This document shows, piece after piece, positions 31,736 through 41,160 of a DNA stretch of 64,000 nucleotides. Each line of letters opens with the position of its first letter. Positions within the stretch are counted from its first letter, which is position 1. Made by a program: the position numbers and the translations under genes. The notes beneath the pieces were generated by a model, which worked only from the letters and a program-made list of their open reading frames with translations, did no database searches and had not been told where the DNA came from. The stretch is from JANPEF01 sp031413115 (GTDB lineage Bacteria > Eisenbacteria > RBG-16-71-46 > DASYSL01). The stretch is taken from NCBI GenBank assembly GCA_031413115.1, contig JANOEH010000179.1:1-64000 (forward strand). Direction: 5' to 3'.

Positions 31736-34522
31736 CTATCTCGCCGTGGCGGCGGTCCCGCCCGCGATCGGGTTGGGCCGCAGGGCGCCCGGCACGTCGC
31801 GCTGCGCCTCGAGGGCGCGGCGGGCCCGGGCCCGCAGCTCCATCAGGTGCGCGCGCACGGTGTCGCTGCCGGGGCCGGCGGGGCCCAGTCCGCGCTGGCA
31901 GGCGTCGGAGATCCGCGTCAGGTGGAGCCGCGCCAGGGCCGGGGCATCCTCCGGTGCCGCCGGCGACGGGTTGACCACCATCTCCGAGAGCCGGTCGACG
32001 TAGGCGCGCTGCAAGCCGCGGCGCGTGTTCGGACGATCGAGCGTGGCGTACTTCGCCGCGCCGGCCGCAGGAACCGATCCGGCGACGCCCAGCTCACCGC
32101 AGATCGCGCCGGTCAGGCGCGCGAACACGTCCTGCAAGCGGAACGCTCCGGCGCCGACGCGCGACTCCTGCTCGCGCAGGCGCGTCAACAACGAGGGCTC
32201 GGTGATGCCGTTCATCGCGCCCACCTGGATGGCGAGGACGCGCGACAGGAAGGGATAGTCCTGGCGCCCATAGGCGAACAGGTTGTTGCCCCAGTCCCAC
32301 TGCTGGTCCTTGCCGATCTTGTCGAGCAGCGTCGCCGGAACGACCATCGCGTCGGCGGAGAATGCGCGTTGGGCGAGGAAGTCCATCGCCTCCTTCTGCT
32401 CGGCGGGCGACACGTGCGTGAACGGACCGGTCTCGCCCGGATCGCCCTTCATCACCTTGTGGGCGTACTGGCCGCCGACGTACTTGCGGGCGTGCGACAG
32501 GCCGCGCGCGTACTGCAGGAGCATCGAATCCATCGCGCGGCGCAGGGCGACGTACGAGTCGCCCTCCTTCATCAGCTTGCCTTCGAGGTTCGGCGTGTTC
32601 CACAGGTTCTGCACGTAGGCCACGCGGTCCTTGGAGAACGCGAGCGGGCTCGAGCCCAGGTCGTAGATGTTGCAGCGCGGGTCGAGCGCGTCGGCCGGGT
32701 AGGTGTCCTCGTCGGTGCCGTAGAGGTGGCCGTCGGCGGTCGCCTCGCGCGCGATCGGCGTGACGAGCTTGTAGTCGTCCTCGACCGTCGTGGCCGACGT
32801 CGGCGTGTAGCCGTAGCGAATCACCCAGTCGTCGTAGGTGCCGACGGTCGGCGACCAGTAGTAGCCCTGGCGCGTCGGATCGGACGAGACGTTCGGCGTG
32901 TCGTAATCCATGATCGAGCCGACCAGGCCGTTCTGCGCGACCCATGCCTTGTCCTGCAGCAGCTCGCGCGGGACGTCGGTCGACGACTTGAAGTTGTGGC
33001 GCAGTCCGAGCGTGTGCCCGACCTCGTGCATCGTGACCGCCTTGAGGCCGGCGCCGACGAACTCCTTCGGGGCCGGCTCGCCGGGGGGCGTGACGCCGTT
33101 CAGGGCGAGCGCGGTCGACAGGAACTCGGATTCGGTCGCGTGGCCGATCCCGGCCATGCACAGGCGCGACGGATCGGTGACGTCCTTCAGCCACGCCTGC
33201 GTCGGCAGGTTCATCGCCTGATCGATCACGTCGGGGGCGGCCCAGCGGCGCCAGTTGTTCGAGTAGCCGACGATCATGTTGCCTTCCATGAGGATGTCGG
33301 CGTTCAGGATCTCACCCGTGCGCGGATCGGTCTGGCTGGGTCCGATCGCGCCGAAGCTCGGCTCGTGCGACACGATCCAGCGGATCGTCGTGTAGCGCGC
33401 GTCCTCGGCATCCCAGTCGGGATCGTCCGTCGGCACGTCCTTCGCGATGATCGCGTTCTTGAAGCCGGCCTTCTCGAACGACTTCTGCCACTCCTCGATG
33501 CCCGCCTTCACGTACGGCTTCCACTCGGCCGGGATGGTGTTGTCGAGGTAGAACACGATCGGCTGCTTGGGCTCGGACACCGCGGCCGTCGGATCCTTCT
33601 TCTCCAGGCGCCAGCGGTTGATGTAGCGCACCCAGTAGTCGGGCTTGCCGTCGCGGCTCATGTCCTTGTAAGCGTTCGTGAAGTAGCCCGCGCGATCATC
33701 GGCGAGCCGCGGCGCCATCGGCGACTCGGGCAGCTCGAGGAAGCTGTAGTGGACCGTGATCGGCACGTAGCGGCTGTCCGGCAGCGGCCCGAAGTCGAGG
33801 TTCTCGCGATCGTTCGGCGAGAAGGTGAGCAGCGCCTCGACTTCCATGTTCCGCGGGAACGCCTTGTGCGCGGTGACCGCCGAGCGCTCCTTGTCGAAGC
33901 GGAAGCCCTTGTCTGTCGAGCCCTTGAGCCGCGTGGTCAGGTCGAGGCAGTCGCTGGCGAACATCGGCGCCATGTCGATGAGGACCGTCGAGTCCTTTTC
34001 GCTCTCGATCTTGAACACTTGCAGCGCCGAGCTGCCGAACGACAGGTCGACGGCACGCCGGTACGCGGAGTCGCCCGAGCTGGCGACGATGCTGGTCGTC
34101 GGGGCGACGAGGAAGATGCGGTCCCCGTTGCGCTCGAACTGCACCATGCCGTCGAGGATCGGCAGGCCGCCCAGCGTGTAGGCGGTCCCGATGCCGCGGG
34201 CGAAGTGCGCGTTCATGAGAAACGGTTTGCCCAGGCGGTCCTGCTTGATCTCCCAGTAGATGACTTCGCGCTTGGTCCACGCCGGGAACATGCCGTCCTT
34301 GCGCGTCGCGTCCTTGGTGACCTTGCTCCACTCCCCGAAGCCGCTCTCGGGGGTGGCGGACTTGGCGTCCTTCTTGTCCTTGTCGCCGGACGACTTGCCG
34401 GCGGGGGGGGCGCCGTCGGGGAAGGGCTTCTGATCGGCCAGGGCGGGCAGGGCGAACGCGGACACGGACGCGACGAGCGCGCAGGTGAACGCCGCGCGCG
34501 CGAAGAGCAGACGCAACGACAT
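31736..34522 (-). CDS. Secreted zinc metalloprotease (DUF5117/DUF4953-like)
   Basis: This 928-residue exported protein has a signal peptide (FTCALVASVSAFALPALA|DQ). The family layout is a DUF5117-like N-terminal beta domain (about 60-300), then a metzincin-type catalytic core with VTMHEVGHTLGLRHNFKSS (HExxHxxGxxH) and the Met-turn GSIMDYD, then a long C-terminal helical domain. Length is usual for this family in Bacteroidota and Gemmatimonadota. The ATG at 34522 follows CGGAGGAGTC. It is divergent from the cytochrome c gene and followed by tandem terminator hairpins. It probably degrades extracellular or periplasmic proteins. Confidence 0.9.
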   Translation of the reverse strand: MSLRLLFARAAFTCALVASVSAFALPALADQKPFPDGAPPAGKSSGDKDKKDAKSATPESGFGEWSKVTKDATRKDGMFPAWTKREVIYWEIKQDRLGKPFLMNAHFARGIGTAYTLGGLPILDGMVQFERNGDRIFLVAPTTSIVASSGDSAYRRAVDLSFGSSALQVFKIESEKDSTVLIDMAPMFASDCLDLTTRLKGSTDKGFRFDKERSAVTAHKAFPRNMEVEALLTFSPNDRENLDFGPLPDSRYVPITVHYSFLELPESPMAPRLADDRAGYFTNAYKDMSRDGKPDYWVRYINRWRLEKKDPTAAVSEPKQPIVFYLDNTIPAEWKPYVKAGIEEWQKSFEKAGFKNAIIAKDVPTDDPDWDAEDARYTTIRWIVSHEPSFGAIGPSQTDPRTGEILNADILMEGNMIVGYSNNWRRWAAPDVIDQAMNLPTQAWLKDVTDPSRLCMAGIGHATESEFLSTALALNGVTPPGEPAPKEFVGAGLKAVTMHEVGHTLGLRHNFKSSTDVPRELLQDKAWVAQNGLVGSIMDYDTPNVSSDPTRQGYYWSPTVGTYDDWVIRYGYTPTSATTVEDDYKLVTPIAREATADGHLYGTDEDTYPADALDPRCNIYDLGSSPLAFSKDRVAYVQNLWNTPNLEGKLMKEGDSYVALRRAMDSMLLQYARGLSHARKYVGGQYAHKVMKGDPGETGPFTHVSPAEQKEAMDFLAQRAFSADAMVVPATLLDKIGKDQQWDWGNNLFAYGRQDYPFLSRVLAIQVGAMNGITEPSLLTRLREQESRVGAGAFRLQDVFARLTGAICGELGVAGSVPAAGAAKYATLDRPNTRRGLQRAYVDRLSEMVVNPSPAAPEDAPALARLHLTRISDACQRGLGPAGPGSDTVRAHLMELRARARRALEAQRDVPGALRPNPIAGGTAATAR

Positions 34523-34764
34523 GAGACGACTCCTCCGGGAGCGTACGAGACCAGGTCGCCCGTGGGGGGCGCGGGGTTGAAGGCAAGACGGCCATGATGC
34601 GTGAGGACACCGTCGCGCAGGCGACAACTCTGCGTCAAGCGCAGCGCGCGGAACGGCCCGCGGACGATTCCGCTTTCCGCCCCGGACTGGCGGCTGCCAG
34701 AATCCGGAGCACAGCCCATTCCCGGCCCGCCGGCGGCACCCGTCCCCTGCATGGAGGTTCCAGG

Positions 34765-35472
34765 ATGCGACTCCGCTCATTGCTCCGTCCGCTGGTCCTC
34801 TTTTCGTGCGTCATGGCGTGCATCGCCTGGGCGGGTTGCGCCGCCCGGTCGGCGCGCGTCGCCGACGCCGCGCCCGCTGCGCCCGCTGCACCGGCGGCCA
34901 CCGCGTCGACGCCGCTGACCACGACGGGCCAGCCCGTGGTCACCGCGGGCTCGGCCGGGCCCGGCACGTCCGGCCCGGGTGGCGATCCGGTCGCCCGCGG
35001 GAAGTTCCTCGCCGACGTGCTCGGTTGCGTCGACTGCCATTCGCCGAAGGGACCCGACGGAAAGATCGTTCCCGGATTCATGCTCGCCGGCCATCGCACC
35101 GTCGACCCGTACGCGGCCTGGTCGGACTCGCTGTGGGACGCCGGGATGGGCATGATCGTCGCGCCGTCGGGAACCGCGTTCGCCGGGCCGTGGGGCGTCA
35201 CGTTCGGGCGCAACCTCACGCCCGATCCGACCACCGGCATCGGCGGCTGGAACGAGGAAGCGTTCATCTACATCCTCCGGGAGGGCACGCTCAAGCCTCC
35301 GATGCCCAGCCTCGCCTACGGCAATCTGTCGGACGACGACCTGAAGGCGATCTTCGCGTACCTTCGCTCCGTGCCCGCGGTCAACAACCTCGTGCCGTTC
35401 CGGCAGCTCGCGCCGCCGCTCCTGCCCGGCGAAACGCCGGGTGTGAAGGGCAAGTCCGCGGGAAAGAAATAG
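34765..35472 (+). CDS. Lipoprotein c-type cytochrome
   Basis: This 235-residue protein has a lipoprotein signal ending ACIAWAGC (lipidated Cys about residue 25). An Ala/Pro/Thr-rich linker (about residues 30-70) follows. The cytochrome c domain has the heme motif GCVDCHSP. An axial Met is likely in KPPMPSLAYGNLSDDDL, with the typical terminal helix LKAIFAYLRSVPAVNN. It resembles diheme-like dehydrogenase-associated cytochromes but has one CxxCH. The ATG at 34765 follows GGAGGTTCCAGG. DsbD starts 8 bases after its stop, fitting a shared role in periplasmic redox chemistry and cytochrome maturation. Confidence 0.85.
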   Translation: MRLRSLLRPLVLFSCVMACIAWAGCAARSARVADAAPAAPAAPAATASTPLTTTGQPVVTAGSAGPGTSGPGGDPVARGKFLADVLGCVDCHSPKGPDGKIVPGFMLAGHRTVDPYAAWSDSLWDAGMGMIVAPSGTAFAGPWGVTFGRNLTPDPTTGIGGWNEEAFIYILREGTLKPPMPSLAYGNLSDDDLKAIFAYLRSVPAVNNLVPFRQLAPPLLPGETPGVKGKSAGKK

Positions 35473-35479
35473 GAGCCCG

Positions 35480-37399
35480 ATGATTCGCCAGCTCGGTTCA
35501 GCCCTCGCATTCGCTGCGCTCATGCTCGGCGCCCCGCACGTGGCCACCGTCGCCACCGTCGCTGCACAGGACTCCGCTCCGCCGCCGGCGGGGAGCGACC
35601 TGGTGCGCGTGCATCCGATCGCACCGGTCACGATCGCACGGGGCGCGACGGTCGAGGTGACCATCACGATCGACGTCCTGCCGACGTGGCACATCAACGC
35701 CAACCGTCCCAACGAGGACTTCCTCGTTCCCACCGTGCTCGCGCTGCGTGCCGCCCCGGGCGTGCGACCGGGCGCGCCGCGCTATCCGGCGGCGCACCAG
35801 GTGACGCTGTCGTTCTCGGACACGCCGCTTGCGGTGTACGAGGGAACGGTGACGATCGTGCTGCCGCTGATCGCTGCGGCCGATGCCACACCGGGTTCGC
35901 GCACGATCGCCGGAACGCTGCGCTTCCAGGGCTGCAACGACCAGGTGTGCCTGCCGCCTGCCACGGTGCCCGTGCGCCTGGCGATCACTGTCGCCGACGA
36001 CGTGGCCGGAGACGCCACCGTCGACTCGAGCGCGATCGAGCTCGCGCCGGTCGAATCGGGCGACGCCGCGCCGGCGCCGATCGCGGGCTTCGAGACGGGG
36101 CCGCCGCCGGAGGGCGGGGCACCCGCGCGTGCGGCGCCTGCATCCGACAACCTGGTCGGTCGCTGGTTCGACGAGCGCGGTACCGGGTTCGCGTTTCTCT
36201 TCATCTTCCTCATGGGCCTCGCGCTCAACCTGACCCCGTGCGTCTATCCGATGATGGGCGTGACCGTGTCGCTGTTCGGCGGCGGCGCTGCGGGTGGGGC
36301 AGGCGCGTCGGGCGCGTCGGGTGGCAACCTGCGAGCTCTCCCGCGCGCCATCGTCTACGTGCTCGGGATCGCGCTCATGTACTCGACGCTGGGCGTGATC
36401 GCGGCGCTGACCGGCGGGCTGTTCGGCGGCTGGCTGGCGAGTCCGTGGGTGCTCGGCGGAATCGGGCTCCTGTTGCTCGCGCTGTCCCTGTCCATGTTCG
36501 GCTTCTACGAGATCCAGGCGCCGAGTGCGCTCCTGTCGAAGCTCGGCGGCGCGACGGGAGCGGGCTACGTCGGCACGTTTCTCGCCGGCTTGATGGTCGG
36601 CGTGTTCGCCGCGCCGTGCATCGGCGCGCCCATCATCGCACTGCTCGCGCACGTCGGCGCGAAGGGCGACCCGATCTTCGGCTTCCAGGCGTTCTTCGTG
36701 CTCTCGCTGGGGCTGGGGCTGCCCTATCTGGTGCTCGCGGTATTCTCGGGACTGATGACGCGCCTGCCGCGTTCGGGTTCGTGGATGGACTGGGTGAAGC
36801 ATCTCTTCGGCGTGATCCTGCTCGCCGTCGCCGTGTTCTACCTGACGCTGGCGATCGCCCCGAAGTACGTCGGCTGGGTCGTGCCGGCGGCGCTGGGCCT
36901 GGGCGGCCTGTTCCTCGGCTTCCTCGAGCCGACCGGACGCGATCGCCCCGTGTTCCGCCGCTTCAAGTGGGCGGTGGGCGTCGCCGCGATCGTCGCCGCG
37001 GTGCTGATCGTGTTCCGCCCGGCCGCGCCGGCGCTCGAGTTCGGCGCCTTCGACGAGGCCAGGCTGGCGACCGCACGGGCCGCCCGCACGCCGGTCATGA
37101 TCGATTTTGCCGCCGATTGGTGCGTGCCGTGCCACGAGCTCGATGAGATCACGTTCACCGACCCCGAGGTGGTGCGTGCCGCGTCCGGGCTGGTGCGCAT
37201 GAAGGTGGACCTGACGCACTTCGACGCTCCCGAATCGCAGGCGCTGCGCACGCGTTTCGCGATCGCTGGCGTCCCCACGATCGTGTTCCTCGACGCCGAC
37301 GGGAACGAGGTTCAGGCGGCGCGCGTCGTCGGCTTCATGCGGCCCGAGCCGTTCCTCGAGCGCGTGCGCCTGGTGACGGGTGGAGCGGCAGCGCCATGA
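35480..37399 (+). CDS. dsbD: Thiol:disulfide interchange protein DsbD
   Basis: This 639-residue inner-membrane protein carries electrons from thioredoxin to periplasmic disulfide proteins. The signal peptide (1-29) is followed by the alpha domain with GCNDQVCLPP (Cys pair). An eight-helix beta domain follows with NLTPCVYPMM and FAAPCIGAP redox Cys, then the thioredoxin-like gamma domain with ADWCVPCHEL and VPTIVFLD. All six redox Cys are present. A Gly/Ala/Ser-rich loop (GGGAAGGAGASGASGG) extends the loop after helix 1. It overlaps the next gene by ATGA. Neighbouring cytochrome c suggests supply of reductant for heme attachment. Confidence 0.93.
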   Translation: MIRQLGSALAFAALMLGAPHVATVATVAAQDSAPPPAGSDLVRVHPIAPVTIARGATVEVTITIDVLPTWHINANRPNEDFLVPTVLALRAAPGVRPGAPRYPAAHQVTLSFSDTPLAVYEGTVTIVLPLIAAADATPGSRTIAGTLRFQGCNDQVCLPPATVPVRLAITVADDVAGDATVDSSAIELAPVESGDAAPAPIAGFETGPPPEGGAPARAAPASDNLVGRWFDERGTGFAFLFIFLMGLALNLTPCVYPMMGVTVSLFGGGAAGGAGASGASGGNLRALPRAIVYVLGIALMYSTLGVIAALTGGLFGGWLASPWVLGGIGLLLLALSLSMFGFYEIQAPSALLSKLGGATGAGYVGTFLAGLMVGVFAAPCIGAPIIALLAHVGAKGDPIFGFQAFFVLSLGLGLPYLVLAVFSGLMTRLPRSGSWMDWVKHLFGVILLAVAVFYLTLAIAPKYVGWVVPAALGLGGLFLGFLEPTGRDRPVFRRFKWAVGVAAIVAAVLIVFRPAAPALEFGAFDEARLATARAARTPVMIDFAADWCVPCHELDEITFTDPEVVRAASGLVRMKVDLTHFDAPESQALRTRFAIAGVPTIVFLDADGNEVQAARVVGFMRPEPFLERVRLVTGGAAAP

Positions 37400-38463
37400 T
37401 TCACTCCCGCGAAGCGGCAGTCCGGGGCGCCCTGGCACTGGGGCTCGCCGCCGCGACGGCGCTCGTGGTCCCCGCACCGGTGCGCGCCGTGCGGGCGCCC
37501 GCCGCGCCCGACACCGCCGACACCAGCGTCGTGGCCATGCTCACGCGCGACGCCGTGGCGGTCGCGCCGCTCTTCGCCACGCCGGTCGTCGAGCGATTCC
37601 TCGCTGCTGCCCCGCTGTTGCCGGCGCCGCGGGCGCGCACCGTGTGGCGCGACTCGGCTGCGACCGCCTACTGGAACGAGGAAGACGTGACGGTGCTGCC
37701 CGACACCGCGCGCGCCCGGCTGGTGCGCCGCGACTTGCGCGAAGGCTTCTGGTACTTCACGCGCTACGGCACGCCGGTGGCGTACGCGCGCGCGCTCGAG
37801 GTGGCCGGCGAGGCGGGGCTGTCGACGCTCGTCGGCAAGCGCATCCTCGACTTCGGCTACGGCGGCGCCGGCTCGATCGGCCTCCTCGCCGCCGCCGGTG
37901 CGCACGCCGTGGGCGTCGACGTCGATCCGCTGCTGCGCGCGCTGTACGCGGGCGATCCGGCGCTCGCGGGCCGACCGACTGCGGCCGGTGGCTCGGCGCG
38001 TGCCGTCTTCGGTCGCTGGCCGGCCGAAGCCGCGGCGCGGGAGGCGGTCGGCACGGGCTACGATCTCGTGCTGTCGAAGAACACGCTCAAGCACGGCTAC
38101 ATCCATCCCGAGCGGCCGGCCGATCCGCGCCAGCTCGTTCACCTCGGCGTCGACGACACGACGTTTGTGCGCGAGCTGCGGCGGGTGCTGGCGCCGAAGG
38201 GTCGCGTACTCATCTACAACCTGTCGCCCGCGCCGTCGAAGCCCGACGAGCCGTACCGCCCGTGGACCGACGGACGCTGTCCGTTTCCCCGCGCGCTGTT
38301 CGAGCGCGAGGGTTTCCGCGTGCTCGCCTACGACGTGGTGGATGACGCGCCGGCGCGCGCCATGGGGCGGGCGCTGGGGTGGGAGCAGGGAGCGGGGGCG
38401 ATGAAGCTCGAGAGCGACCTGTTCGCGCACTACACGCTGGTCGAGCGGAACGACCTGGACTAG
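37396..38463 (+). CDS. Exported class I SAM-methyltransferase-like protein
   Basis: This 355-residue protein has an N-terminal signal peptide or anchor (GALALGLAAATALVVPAPVRA). The body is a class I methyltransferase fold: motif I RILDFGYGGAGSIGLLAAAG, acidic strand-2 end VGVDVDPLL, motif IV YDLVLSKNTLKHG and post-motif LAPKGRVLIYNLSP. Methyltransferases are normally cytoplasmic because S-adenosylmethionine is, so export is odd. Either the leader anchors a cytoplasmic-facing domain or the fold is reused. Its ATG overlaps the dsbD stop (ATGA). The stop codon shares a CTAG palindrome with the convergent glycosyltransferase. Confidence 0.75.
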   Translation: MIHSREAAVRGALALGLAAATALVVPAPVRAVRAPAAPDTADTSVVAMLTRDAVAVAPLFATPVVERFLAAAPLLPAPRARTVWRDSAATAYWNEEDVTVLPDTARARLVRRDLREGFWYFTRYGTPVAYARALEVAGEAGLSTLVGKRILDFGYGGAGSIGLLAAAGAHAVGVDVDPLLRALYAGDPALAGRPTAAGGSARAVFGRWPAEAAAREAVGTGYDLVLSKNTLKHGYIHPERPADPRQLVHLGVDDTTFVRELRRVLAPKGRVLIYNLSPAPSKPDEPYRPWTDGRCPFPRALFEREGFRVLAYDVVDDAPARAMGRALGWEQGAGAMKLESDLFAHYTLVERNDLD

Positions 38464-39882
38464 GCCCGGCCCTGCCCCGCGAGCGCGGCCGAGAGCTCGG
38501 CCGCCAGGGTTCCCGCCAGGGCGCGGCGCGAGCGTGCGAGAAGCAGGGCGGCGATCGCCGGCTCGTCCGGACGCGCGGCCGCAGGCGCCCGGTCGAGGAC
38601 CGCGAACACCGCGGCCACTGCGGCTTCGCCATCGTTCGGCGCCGCCACGGCCGCCCCGCATGCCCGGGCCAATCCCGACGCCTCGCTGGTTCCGACCATC
38701 GCCACGATCGGCCGCCGCGCCGCCAGGTACTCGTACAGCTTGCCCGGGACCATCGCCTCGTAACCCGGTCCCTCGTTGCGCACGAGCAGCAGCACGTCCG
38801 CCTCCTTCTGCAGGCGTCGCGCCTCGGCGTTGGGCACCGGGCCGACGAAGCGCACGACATCGTCGAGGTCGAGCGCGTGCACGCGTGCGGCATACTCCTC
38901 GCCGAACGGACCCGCGACCAGCAGCTCGACGTGGCGTCGCCGACCCGGCTCGTAGCTCAGGCGGCGCGCCATCGCCTCGAGAAAGCGCAGCATCGCCGGC
39001 GTCTCGACCAGCGTGCCCGTGTAGACGATGCGCGCCGGATCGGAGGCCGCCGTGGGCGCCGCCGCCGTGGGCGCGCTCGCTTCGGACGCGGTGTGGCCGT
39101 TGCCATGGCCATTGCCCGGGCCATTCCCGTTCGCCTCGAGTTCGTCGAGCTCGGCGCCGTTGGGCAGGAAGCGAACGCGGGCGCGAACCTGGTCCTCCGC
39201 AAGCGTGCCCTCGAGCGCGCGCTCGTGCGTGTGCGATGCGACGAGCACGCGATCGGCGCGGTCGAGCACGCGCCGCTCGAGCCGTCGCTGCAGCACGGCG
39301 TGCAGCGGCGTGGGCGGCGTGCGGTAGTGGAGGCCGACCCACGGATCGCGGAAGTCGGCGAGCCACGGCAGCACCGGCCCGGCGGTGGGGCGTGCCAGCG
39401 CCTCGCCCACGAGATGGCACGACTCGGGCGGTGAGGTCGAGAGAATGGCGTCGATGTCGCCGCGGGCCATGCGCTCGCGGCCCGCACGGATCGCAGGTCC
39501 GGTCCACGCGCGATACGAGTCCGGCACGAACGCGAAGCGCGCCACCGCCCGTAACGCATCGTCGCGGCGCACCAGCCCCTTCATCGGGCCGCGGCGTGCG
39601 GGGCGCGGCAGGGGGCTCGGCGACTGCGCCCGCCGGGGAGGGCGCCAGGTGGCGTCGCCACAGCGCAACCGCCGTGGGGGCGCCGACCCGGATCACCTCG
39701 GTCGCGGCCGGGATGCGTGACAGCAGCGTGGCGTCGTCGATGAAGTACCCCCCGGGAGCGGACGCGATCACGGTCACGTTCCAGCCGTGCTCGGGCAGGT
39801 AACGCGCCCACGCGAGGGGGCGATGCACGCCGCCGCCGCCGAGCGGCGGAAAGAAGTAGGCGACGACGAGGACGCGCGGCAT
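38460..39882 (-). pseudogene. Family-4-like glycosyltransferase interrupted by a frameshift
   Basis: The 5' part, from the ATG at 39882 (Shine-Dalgarno GGAGGGAG), reads PRVLVVAYFFPPLGGGGVHR and WARYLPEHGWNVTVIAS, the GT-B/GT4 N-terminus. After roughly 95 codons this frame degenerates. The continuation is in another frame from about 39590 (in-frame ATG at 39584): DIDAILSTSPPESCHLVGEA, WLADFRDPWVGLHY, LPNGAELDELEANG, VYTGTLVETPAMLRFL and the donor-site EGPGYEAMVPGKLYEYLAA. Together they make one glycosyltransferase of about 470 residues with a single-base shift between about 39590 and 39660. A Gly-Asn-rich insert lies mid-protein. The shift could be a sequencing error or recent inactivation. 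Confidence 0.8.
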
Positions 39883-40785
39883 TCAGCTCCCTCCGTTCGC
39901 AGGCGACCCGACGGACGGAGCGGGCGCCCGGCTCGACAGCCACACCCCGCTCACGATGCAGGCGACGCCGAGCCAGAGGCTGCGGCTCAGCTCCTCGCCG
40001 AGCGCCAGGTGGCCCCACAGCAGCGCGGCGACCGGCGCGATATAGACGATCATCGTCATGCGGTTGGCCCCCAGCACCTCGATGCCCCGGATCATGAGCG
40101 TGAATGCGATCACCGAGCCGAACACAGCGAGGTAGACGATCGTCGCCGCGGCGGTCGGTGTCATGCGTGCGAACAGCGGTTCGCCGAGCGCGGCCGAGGC
40201 GGCAAGCAGGACGGCGGCGGCGATGCCCGCGCCGATGCACGACATGACGACTGCGTGCACGCGCCCCTGCGCGCGGCGGATCGCGATCGACGAAGTGGAC
40301 TGGATGGCCGCCGTGAGGATCAGCGCCGACTCTCCCAGCCACGAGCGCTCACCGCGCAGTCGATCCTGGAACACCAGGACGAGGCCCACGAGGCCGATCC
40401 CGATGCCGAGCACGCGCCCGGCGGTGAGCGGCTCGTCGTGCAGGACGAAGTGGGCGAGCAACGCGACGAAGATCGCCTGCGCGGCGAAGAGGACCGCGGA
40501 GAGCCCCGACGGCACGGTCTGTTCGGCGTAATAGATGAGGGCGAACGGGATCGCGAACATGGTGAATCCCAGCTGGACCGGCAGCGCCCACTCCACGGGC
40601 GTGCGGGGCAACGGCAGTCGCCTCCAGCGGACAATCGCGACCAGGATCGGGAACGCGATGAGAAAGCGCAGTCCCGCTGCGCCGATCGGGGGCAGGTCTT
40701 GCGACCCGATCCGGATGGCGAGCCAGGTGGTGCTGAACAGCAGGCAGACGAGGGCGAACAGCGCGTAGGCGCGGCCGGGCGACAT
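39883..40785 (-). CDS. EamA/DMT-family transporter
   Basis: This 300-residue inner-membrane protein has ten helices in two EamA repeats (about residues 8-140 and 150-285). The family signs are STTWLAIRIGSQDLPPIGAA near the N-terminus and LGANRMTMIVYIAPVAALLW with GEELSRSLWLGVACIVSGV in the second repeat. The family exports or imports amino acids and nucleotide-like metabolites; substrate is unknown. Its TGA is followed directly by the glycosyltransferase ATG (TGAATG), so the two are coupled. The hup terminator lies upstream of it. Confidence 0.9.
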   Translation of the reverse strand: MSPGRAYALFALVCLLFSTTWLAIRIGSQDLPPIGAAGLRFLIAFPILVAIVRWRRLPLPRTPVEWALPVQLGFTMFAIPFALIYYAEQTVPSGLSAVLFAAQAIFVALLAHFVLHDEPLTAGRVLGIGIGLVGLVLVFQDRLRGERSWLGESALILTAAIQSTSSIAIRRAQGRVHAVVMSCIGAGIAAAVLLAASAALGEPLFARMTPTAAATIVYLAVFGSVIAFTLMIRGIEVLGANRMTMIVYIAPVAALLWGHLALGEELSRSLWLGVACIVSGVWLSSRAPAPSVGSPANGGS

Positions 40786-40804
40786 GGGCGACAGCGTACA
40801 CGAA

Positions 40805-40830
40805 AGGCCCGCTCTCGAAAGAGCGGGCCT
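40805..40830 (-). terminator. Terminator of the HU gene
   Basis: A perfect 11-base stem (40805-40815 with 40820-40830) with a 4-base loop, followed on the minus strand by TTTCGTGT. It lies 30 bases after the HU stop and before the EamA gene. Confidence 0.75.
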
Positions 40831-40860
40831 TCGCGTACGACCGAATCGTCGTGGCGGCGA

Positions 40861-41160
40861 CTACTTCGTGCCGACGGCGACCTTGGCGGCCTTCGCGATG
40901 CGGAACTTGAGCACGGTGCGGGCCGGGATCTTGATGGGCTCGCCCGTCTGCGGGTTGCGGCCCATGCGCTCCTTGCGCTTCACGATCACGAGCTTGCCGA
41001 TGCCCGGGAGGGTGAAGCCCTTCTTGGCCTCGCGATACGCGAGCTTCGCGATCTCTTCGAGGATCGCCGCGCTGTTCTTCTTCGTCATCTCGAACTTGGT
41101 CGCGATGTGCGTGCAGATCTGCGCCTTCGACATCGGTCGGGCAGTCGACTTTGCGGCCAT
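40861..41160 (-). CDS. HU-family nucleoid protein
   Basis: This 99-residue DNABII protein has the dimer helices (KAQICTHIATKFEMTKKNSA) and the conserved beta-arm and its base (KRKERMGRNPQTGEPIKIPA, then RTVLKFRIAKAAKV). The Pro at the arm tip intercalates DNA in HU/IHF. A Lys/Ala-rich start (MAAKSTARPMSK) is slightly longer than E. coli HU. The ATG at 41160 follows AAGGGAGA. It is a single-gene unit closed by a terminator. It compacts and bends DNA. Confidence 0.93.
   Translation of the reverse strand: MAAKSTARPMSKAQICTHIATKFEMTKKNSAAILEEIAKLAYREAKKGFTLPGIGKLVIVKRKERMGRNPQTGEPIKIPARTVLKFRIAKAAKVAVGTK

Noticed and set aside
31112..34597. A 1161-residue plus-strand open frame
   Set aside because: It is antisense to the secreted metalloprotease, which has a signal peptide, HExxH site and Shine-Dalgarno sequence; the plus frame is Arg/Ala/Val noise.
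37312..39584. Continuation of the 39882 frame past the glycosyltransferase N-terminus
   Set aside because: After about 95 codons the translation turns into Arg/Gly/Ala low complexity and runs antisense through the methyltransferase; real coding switches frame.
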